A stretch of DNA of 64,000 nucleotides from Microbacterium luteolum (GTDB lineage: Bacteria; Actinomycetota; Actinomycetes; Actinomycetales; Microbacteriaceae). Position numbers and translations under genes: made by a program. The notes under the pieces are model-generated. The model saw only the letters and a program-made list of their open reading frames with translations, made no database searches and was not told the DNA's origin. The DNA lies in contig NZ_BAAAUN010000001.1 of assembly GCF_039533965.1 (NCBI RefSeq), positions 3,632,950 to 3,696,949 on the forward strand, in the 5' to 3' direction. Numbering within the stretch: position 1 is the stretch's first letter; each line of letters begins with the position of its first letter. Of the stretch, positions 58,658-64,000 are shown one piece after another.

Positions 58658-60154
58658 ATGAACAGCCGCACGGACATCTTGGATCGGGTCGTCGCCGACC
58701 TCGATTCTGTGCTGTCCGGTGACGGGTTGGCGGGTCTGCCTGACGCGGAGCGGATGGATGTGCTGCGTATCGCGGGGGCGGCGTTCCGGCGTATCGAGGC
58801 GGTGGTGGTCGAGACGACCGCGTCCGCGGATCCGGACTTCTCCCACTCGTTCGGCTGTCGGGGTCAGAACGAGTTGTTGCAGCGGGTGTTGCGGGTGGAT
58901 GTGGCCGGGGCGACGCGGGTCGGGAAGGTCGCGGATGCGGTGCGCCGGGACGTGAGCCCGTCGTCAGGGGAGCGGTTGCCTGCCCGGTATCCGGCGTTGC
59001 GGGAAGCGCTGCTCGACGGTGTGGTCGGGGTTGCGGGTTTCCTTGCGGCGATCACGCCGATCGACAAGGCCGCGCACCGGTTCGGCCGCGAAATTCTCTG
59101 GGAAGCGGATGCCGCCCTGGCGGACTACGCCCGCGGGTGCCGTGCAGCGGAGCGGGATGTCGAGACCGACGCGGATGACAGCGACATCGACGCTGCACCC
59201 GAGGCGGAAGCTGATGCCGCGCCCGCGGCGACGCCGGAGGATCTGCGGCAGTTCGCGCAGGTGTTGGCGATGGTGTTGGACCCGGACGGTCCGGAGCCGT
59301 CGGAGCAGGGCGCGCGGCATCAGCGATCCCTCACGATCGGCCGGTTGAAGGACGGGTTGCATGCGATCCGCGGGCATCTGCTCCCGGATGTCGCGGCGCA
59401 GTTGCAGGCGATCATCGACGCGCAATGCAACCCGAAGATCGACGGACCCCCGATGCCCGGCGTGCAGTTCCAGGACTCCGATCAGTCGCCAGGGGGCGCA
59501 GCGCGCACGGATGAGTCGCCCCGGAATGACTCGGCCGCCGATGAGCCGGAGGCGTTTGATCGGCGCAGTGCGGGACAGAAGCGGCACGATGCTCTCGCTG
59601 CGGCGCTGGGGATCGCGGCCCGTCATGAGGAGATGCCCACTCTGGGTGGAGCGTCGCCGACGCTGGTCGTGCACGTGGACGCGAAGGATGTCGCGGCCGG
59701 TACCGGGTGGGCGCGGATCGCCGGCTCCCTCGCCCCGGTCGGGCTGCATGTTGCTGCGCACACGGCCTGTGCCGGGGCGATCCAACGTGTCCTTTTCGAT
59801 GAGGGTCGGATCGTGGGCATCAGTGTCACCGATCGGGTGTTCCCGGTGCATCAACGGCGCGCGATCCTCGCCCGCGACAAGGAGTGCCTGATCCCCGGGT
59901 GTCATGTCCCGGCGTCGTGGTGTGAGATCCATCACGTGGTCGAGCATGCGCGGGGTGGGCCGACCCATACCGATAACGGGGTCGCGTTGTGTTGGTGGCA
60001 TCACCGGTCGCTGGACACGTCGGGGTGGGAGATCCGGATGAACGCCGGCGTCCCCGAGATCCGCGGACCGGCCTGGTGGGACCCCCACGGGAGATGGCGC
60101 GCCCCGAGACCGAGCATCCCCACCCGCCTCACACGCACCCGCGCCGGCACCTGA
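58658..60154 (+). CDS. DUF222 / 13E12-repeat-family HNH endonuclease-like protein
   Basis: 498 residues. A helical DUF222 region (~20-330) with an acidic insert near 170-195 is followed by a C-terminal HNH domain: CLIPGCHVPASWCEIHHVVEHARGG and THTDNGVALCWWHHRSLD, with zinc-type Cys pairs and the H-N-H residues in place. This family is present in many copies in actinobacterial genomes and is suspected to be a mobile or selfish gene. Catalysis appears possible. ATG at 58658 with GGGGG nearby. A dispersed repeat lies upstream. Confidence 0.88.
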   Translation: MNSRTDILDRVVADLDSVLSGDGLAGLPDAERMDVLRIAGAAFRRIEAVVVETTASADPDFSHSFGCRGQNELLQRVLRVDVAGATRVGKVADAVRRDVSPSSGERLPARYPALREALLDGVVGVAGFLAAITPIDKAAHRFGREILWEADAALADYARGCRAAERDVETDADDSDIDAAPEAEADAAPAATPEDLRQFAQVLAMVLDPDGPEPSEQGARHQRSLTIGRLKDGLHAIRGHLLPDVAAQLQAIIDAQCNPKIDGPPMPGVQFQDSDQSPGGAARTDESPRNDSAADEPEAFDRRSAGQKRHDALAAALGIAARHEEMPTLGGASPTLVVHVDAKDVAAGTGWARIAGSLAPVGLHVAAHTACAGAIQRVLFDEGRIVGISVTDRVFPVHQRRAILARDKECLIPGCHVPASWCEIHHVVEHARGGPTHTDNGVALCWWHHRSLDTSGWEIRMNAGVPEIRGPAWWDPHGRWRAPRPSIPTRLTRTRAGT

Positions 60155-60265
60155 ACCTGAACCCGGCGTCCGCGCCCGACGTCGCTGCCGCACGCTCGAC
60201 CGCGATGTGGCCGATCGGCTTGCGGTGCTCAGTCGCCTCCGGGCTACGCCTGCGACAATCAGCAC

Positions 60266-60892
60266 GTGACCGTCATACCGCCTCGCAACAGCCCGAACAC
60301 GCAGAGCACCTCGAACGCTCTCGGCCGTTTCGTGTCGCCGGTCGCGCTGCTCGCGTTGATGTGGCTCGTCCAGACTCTCGACGCGATCCTGCCCGGTTCG
60401 TTCACCGGATTCGGTCTGCGGTCCTGGGACGTCACCGGTCTCGGCGGCATCGTGCTCGGCCCGCTGCTGCACGCGAACTGGGGTCACCTCATCGCGAACT
60501 CCGTGCCTTTCCTCGTGCTCGGCTGCCTGGTCGCCGTCGAAGGCGCACGCCGGTTCTGGGCCGTCACGGCGATCGTCGCGATCGTGGGCGGACTCGGCAC
60601 CTGGCTCGTCAACGCTCCCGGCACCCTGACGGTCGGCGCCTCCGTCCTGGTATTCGGCTACTTCGGCTATGTCGTGATGCGCGTCTTCGCTCCCGGCCGT
60701 GTCTCCCATCGCATCCTCTACGCCGTCATCGCCCTCATCGTCATCTCCCTCTACGGCGGGTCGATGCTCGCGGGCGTCTTCGGCGCGGCCGAGGGCGTGT
60801 CCTGGCAGGGGCACCTGTTCGGAGCCCTCGGCGGCGGCGTCGCAGCCCTCGCCGGCAGGCGCCGCAGACCGGATCGTGACGTGACCCCGTGA
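60266..60892 (+). CDS. rhomboid-family intramembrane serine protease
   Basis: 208 residues with six membrane segments. The nucleophile is Ser126 in TVGASVLVFGYFGY and the base His183 in SWQGHLFGALGG; the N-terminal HANWGHLIANSVPF is the conserved HxxxN-type segment. GTG start at 60266. Substrates unknown. Its stop overlaps the next gene's GTG (GTGA), and the two are therefore likely co-translated. Confidence 0.9.
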   Translation: MTVIPPRNSPNTQSTSNALGRFVSPVALLALMWLVQTLDAILPGSFTGFGLRSWDVTGLGGIVLGPLLHANWGHLIANSVPFLVLGCLVAVEGARRFWAVTAIVAIVGGLGTWLVNAPGTLTVGASVLVFGYFGYVVMRVFAPGRVSHRILYAVIALIVISLYGGSMLAGVFGAAEGVSWQGHLFGALGGGVAALAGRRRRPDRDVTP

Positions 60893-61632
60893 GCCGCGGT
60901 CGGGCCAACCCGCAGCGAAAGGCGCGACCTCGGAAGACCTCGAAGTCCCGCGCCACCGCAGCGCGAAGCGCCACCAGGGGAACCACGAGGAAGGGGACGG
61001 CGAATCGCCGCAAGCCGGGAGCCCGCCGACAGGCGCTTCTCCGCCTGCGTCGTCGACGGATGCTGCGCCGCATCCTGATCTCGGCGGGAGCGGTGGCCGC
61101 CGGCGTCGCACTCCTGGTCCTGATCCCGCTGGGCCTCGCCCGCGATCCCGCGGCGATCTGCATCGACGACCCGCGGACTTTCCCGGAGGCGGGCATCGAA
61201 GGGTGGAGCGGCGAGCAGCTCGAGAACGCCGCGACCATCGTGCGTACGGCATCCGCCCTCGGGTTCGGACGCGACGGCCAGATCCTCGGCGTCATGACGG
61301 CGATGGGGGAGAGCAGTCTGGAGAACATCGACTACGGCGACTGGGAGACCCGCGGTTTCACCAACCCCGACGGCACGCCCACCAGCAGCATCGGCCTGTT
61401 CCAGCAGCAGGAGTGGTGGGGCAGCGTCGAGGCCCGGATGGACCCGGCCACCGCCGCGACGATGTTCTTCGAACGACTCGGACGCCTGCCCGACTGGCAG
61501 CAGCTGCCGCCCTCGCACGCGATCCATCGCGTGCAGGTGAACACCGATCGGGACTACTACGCCCGCTTCCAGGAGGACGCCGCCGCGATCGTCGACGCCC
61601 TGTCCGGCACGTGCACGGCAGACCCCGCCTAA
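60889..61632 (+). CDS. membrane-anchored lysozyme-like domain protein
   Basis: 247 residues. An extremely basic N-terminus (~58 residues rich in Arg/Lys) precedes one membrane segment (RRILISAGAVAAGVALLVLI), and the rest lies outside. The exterior part resembles the lysozyme-like domain often fused to M23 peptidases: AMGESSLENIDYGD with candidate catalytic Glu141, SSIGLFQQQEWWGS, MDPATAATMFFERL, HRVQVNTDRDYYARF. It may cleave peptidoglycan glycan strands. GTG start overlaps the rhomboid stop by four bases; pta follows 9 nt later. Confidence 0.78.
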   Translation: MSRGRANPQRKARPRKTSKSRATAARSATRGTTRKGTANRRKPGARRQALLRLRRRRMLRRILISAGAVAAGVALLVLIPLGLARDPAAICIDDPRTFPEAGIEGWSGEQLENAATIVRTASALGFGRDGQILGVMTAMGESSLENIDYGDWETRGFTNPDGTPTSSIGLFQQQEWWGSVEARMDPATAATMFFERLGRLPDWQQLPPSHAIHRVQVNTDRDYYARFQEDAAAIVDALSGTCTADPA

Positions 61633-61641
61633 GCTGAACCC

Positions 61642-63768
61642 GTGGCGCGGAGCATCTACATCACCTCGGCCGAAGGCCATTCCGGAAAGTCGACGATCGC
61701 CCTCGGGGCGCTCGACGCCTTGATGCGCGTGTCGCCGCGGGTGGGCGTGTTCCGTCCGATCGCCCGGTCGGTCACCGAGCGCGACGAGATCCTCGATCTG
61801 ATGCTCGCCCACGACGGCGTGCACCTCGACTACGAGGACTGCATCGGCGTCACCTACGACGATGTCCGTCGCGACCCCGACGCGGCGCTGTCGACCATCG
61901 TCGCGCGCTTCAAGGCCGTCGAGGCGCAGTGCGACGCCGTGGTCATCATCGGCAGCGACTACACCGACGTCGCGAGCCCGGCCGAGCTCGGCTACAACGC
62001 CCGCATCGCCGCGAACCTCGGCGCGCCCGTGCTGCTCGCGCTCAGCGGCCGCGATCAGCAGCGGCAGGCGGAGCAGCTCGGCACGACGACCGCGCGCACC
62101 GCGGCGGCGGTGAGCCAGATCGCCGCACTGGCGCTGTCCGAACTCGCCGAGGAGCGCGCGGAGCTGTTCGCGGTCGTCGTCAACCGCGCGGATCCGGCAG
62201 CCCTCGACGACATCGTCGCCGAGGTGTCGGGAGCGCTTCCCGAGGAGGGCACCCCCGTCTGGGCGATCCCGGAGGACCGTGCGCTGGTCGCACCCTCGAT
62301 CCGCAGTATCCTCGCCGCGGTCGACGGGAAGCTCCTCAAGGGCGACGACGACAGGCTCGGACGCGAGGCGCTCACGATCGTCGTCGCCGGCATGTCGATG
62401 GTGAACGTGCTCCCGCGGCTCACCGAGGAGGCGGTCGTGGTGATCCCCGCCGACCGCACCGAGGTGCTGCTCGCCGCCCTGCTGGCCGACTCGTCCGGCA
62501 CGTTCCCTCGCATCGCCGGCATCATCCTCAACGGACCGTTCCCACTTCCCGAGCCGATCGTGCAGCTTCTCGACGGCTTCTCCTCGACGGTGCCGATCAT
62601 CACGACCGACCTCGGCACCTACGACACCGCGGTGCGGGTCATGGGCACCCGCGGCCTGATCTCGCCGGACTCGCGCGCCCGCTACGATCGCGCCCTCGGC
62701 CTCTTCCAGACCCATGTCGACATCGCCGAGCTGACCACGCAGCTGGGGCTCGCCGAATCGCGGGTCGTGACGCCGCTCATGTTCGAGTACGGCCTGATCG
62801 AGCGCGCTCGGGCCGACCGTCGCCACATCGTCCTTCCCGAGGGCGACGACGATCGCATCCTCCGCGCCGCCGCCACCCTGCTCGCCAGGGAGGTCGCGGA
62901 TCTCACGATCCTCGGCGACGAGGCATCGGTGCGGGCACGGGCCGTCGAGCTCGGGGTGGACATCTCCGCGGCCAGGGTGATCAGCACCACCGATCCCGAG
63001 CTGGTCGAGCGCTTCGCCGCAGAGTACGCCCGGCTGCGGGCGCACAAGGGCATCACCCTCGCGCAGGCGGCCGACACCGTGACCGACGTGTCGTACTTCG
63101 GGACGATGATGGTGCATCTGGGCCTCGCCGACGGCATGGTGTCGGGTGCCGCGCACACGACGGCGCACACGATCCGGCCGTCCTTCGAGATCATCAAGAC
63201 GAAGCCCGGTGTGAACGTGGTCTCCAGCGTCTTCCTGATGGCGCTCGCCGACCGTGTGCTCGTCTACGGCGACTGTGCCGTGATCCCTGACCCCACCAGC
63301 GAGCAGCTCGCCGACATCGCCGTCTCCTCGGCGGCGACCGCCCGTCAGTTCGGCATAGAGCCGCGCATCGCGATGCTCTCGTACTCGACGGGGGAGTCGG
63401 GGTCCGGAGCCGACGTCGACAAGGTCCGTGCGGCCACCGCCCTGGTGCGCGAGCGAGCTCCCGAGCTGCTCGTCGAAGGACCGATCCAGTACGACGCGGC
63501 AGCGGATGCCGCCGTCGCGAAGGCCAAGCTCCCCGACTCCGCGGTGGCGGGCAGGGCGACGGTCTTCGTCTTCCCCGACCTCAACACCGGCAACAACACC
63601 TACAAGGCCGTGCAGCGCTCCGCCGGCGCCGTCGCCATCGGGCCGGTGCTGCAGGGGCTCAACAAGCCCATCAACGACCTCTCCCGCGGCGCGCTCGTCG
63701 ACGACATCGTGAACACCGTGGCGATCACCGCGATCCAGGCCCAGAGCGCGGGGGAGGGCGCGGCATGA
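61642..63768 (+). CDS. pta: phosphate acetyltransferase, long form
   Basis: 708 residues in three parts: an N-terminal P-loop domain of BioD type (SAEGHSGKSTIALGALDAL), a central DRTGG-like region, and the C-terminal catalytic PTA domain (~390-705) with HIVLPEGDDDRILRAAATLLA, SGAAHTTAHTIRPSFEIIKT and VFPDLNTGNNTYKAVQRSA. It interconverts acetyl-CoA and acetyl phosphate. GTG start at 61642. It overlaps ackA by four bases (ATGA), the standard acetate-metabolism pair, and connects with the PoxB acetate route at 4.1 kb. Confidence 0.95.
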   Translation: MARSIYITSAEGHSGKSTIALGALDALMRVSPRVGVFRPIARSVTERDEILDLMLAHDGVHLDYEDCIGVTYDDVRRDPDAALSTIVARFKAVEAQCDAVVIIGSDYTDVASPAELGYNARIAANLGAPVLLALSGRDQQRQAEQLGTTTARTAAAVSQIAALALSELAEERAELFAVVVNRADPAALDDIVAEVSGALPEEGTPVWAIPEDRALVAPSIRSILAAVDGKLLKGDDDRLGREALTIVVAGMSMVNVLPRLTEEAVVVIPADRTEVLLAALLADSSGTFPRIAGIILNGPFPLPEPIVQLLDGFSSTVPIITTDLGTYDTAVRVMGTRGLISPDSRARYDRALGLFQTHVDIAELTTQLGLAESRVVTPLMFEYGLIERARADRRHIVLPEGDDDRILRAAATLLAREVADLTILGDEASVRARAVELGVDISAARVISTTDPELVERFAAEYARLRAHKGITLAQAADTVTDVSYFGTMMVHLGLADGMVSGAAHTTAHTIRPSFEIIKTKPGVNVVSSVFLMALADRVLVYGDCAVIPDPTSEQLADIAVSSAATARQFGIEPRIAMLSYSTGESGSGADVDKVRAATALVRERAPELLVEGPIQYDAAADAAVAKAKLPDSAVAGRATVFVFPDLNTGNNTYKAVQRSAGAVAIGPVLQGLNKPINDLSRGALVDDIVNTVAITAIQAQSAGEGAA

Positions 63769-64000
63769 GCGCGATCCTGGTGATCAACAGCGGATCCTCG
63801 TCGCTGAAGTACAGCCTGATCGACGTGGACACCGAGGACGAGCTCGCGAGCGGACTCATCGAGCGGATCGGTCAGGACGCCAGCCCGGTCTCGCACACGG
63901 TCCGCCCGGAGACGACGGCGGATGCCGTGCCCACGATGCTCGATGCGACGTACCGGTCCGAGCAGCCGGTCGCCGATCACCGCGCCGCCTTCGCGGTGAT
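63765..64000 (+). CDS. ackA: acetate kinase, 5' part
   Basis: Only the first 78 codons are inside the window; the gene runs past position 64000. The N-terminus ILVINSGSSSLKYSLID is the conserved acetokinase phosphate-binding signature, with an Asn and Ser-rich loop. It makes ATP and acetate from acetyl phosphate. ATG is embedded in the pta stop. Confidence 0.95.
   Translation, partial: MSAILVINSGSSSLKYSLIDVDTEDELASGLIERIGQDASPVSHTVRPETTADAVPTMLDATYRSEQPVADHRAAFAV

Overview
The window is high-GC actinobacterial DNA with strong G/C bias in third codon positions, frequent GTG starts, actinobacterial gene families (acidic-tailed NusG, LysG/LysE-type pair, 13E12/DUF222 HNH protein, MoxR-DUF58-transglutaminase operon) and dispersed GGTCGTTGAGCGA-type repeats. 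Gene content fits Microbacteriaceae, most likely Microbacterium. This is an inference from families and context, not a database match. Almost all of the window is chromosomal coding sequence; no transposase, integrase or CRISPR array was seen.

Layout. 0-6 kb: end of an amino-acid permease, two succinate-semialdehyde-type aldehyde dehydrogenases and a PoxB-type pyruvate oxidase. 5.8-10.5 kb: a divergent Hsp90-family chaperone in an operon with a 932-residue TPR-like protein. 10.6-15.6 kb and 30.6-31.8 kb: the conserved secE-nusG-rplK-rplA-rplJ-rplL block, led by tRNA-Trp but split into three pieces. Between the pieces lie a VOC/WYL regulator pair, a cystine-type ABC transporter, a LysE exporter with its LysR regulator, a MarR-MFS efflux operon with two operator dyads, a five-gene SipW-type secretion operon (22.2-25.3 kb), a YqaJ-like nuclease, an AbiEi/DUF559-like protein flanked by repeats, glucose-6-phosphate dehydrogenase and a GH15 glycosidase. 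31.8-36.6 kb: LacI regulator and sugar ABC transporter with three LacI-type operators. 36.8-42.5 kb: transsulfuration genes (cystathionine beta-synthase, cystathionine gamma-synthase), Bcr-type MFS pump, PAP2 phosphatase, GNAT, and tRNA-Ser with a duplicated 3' end.

43.7-52.7 kb is the most distinctive region: a complete RiPP cluster with the hallmarks of daptides, a class described from Microbacterium paraoxydans. It has an RRE-type recognition protein, a class III aminotransferase, an iron-alcohol-dehydrogenase-fold enzyme, three small precursor peptides that all end in Thr (the third with a TTG start), a hairpin attenuator, a SAM methyltransferase, an M50 intramembrane protease and an ABC exporter (one ATPase, two permeases). 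The C-terminal Thr would be oxidatively decarboxylated, transaminated and dimethylated, then the leader removed and the peptide exported.

52.8-64 kb: TrhO tRNA hydroxylase, transglutaminase-like/DUF58/MoxR operon, SRP RNA, a DUF222-HNH protein, rhomboid protease, a membrane-anchored lysozyme-like protein, and pta-ackA (ackA cut by the window end).
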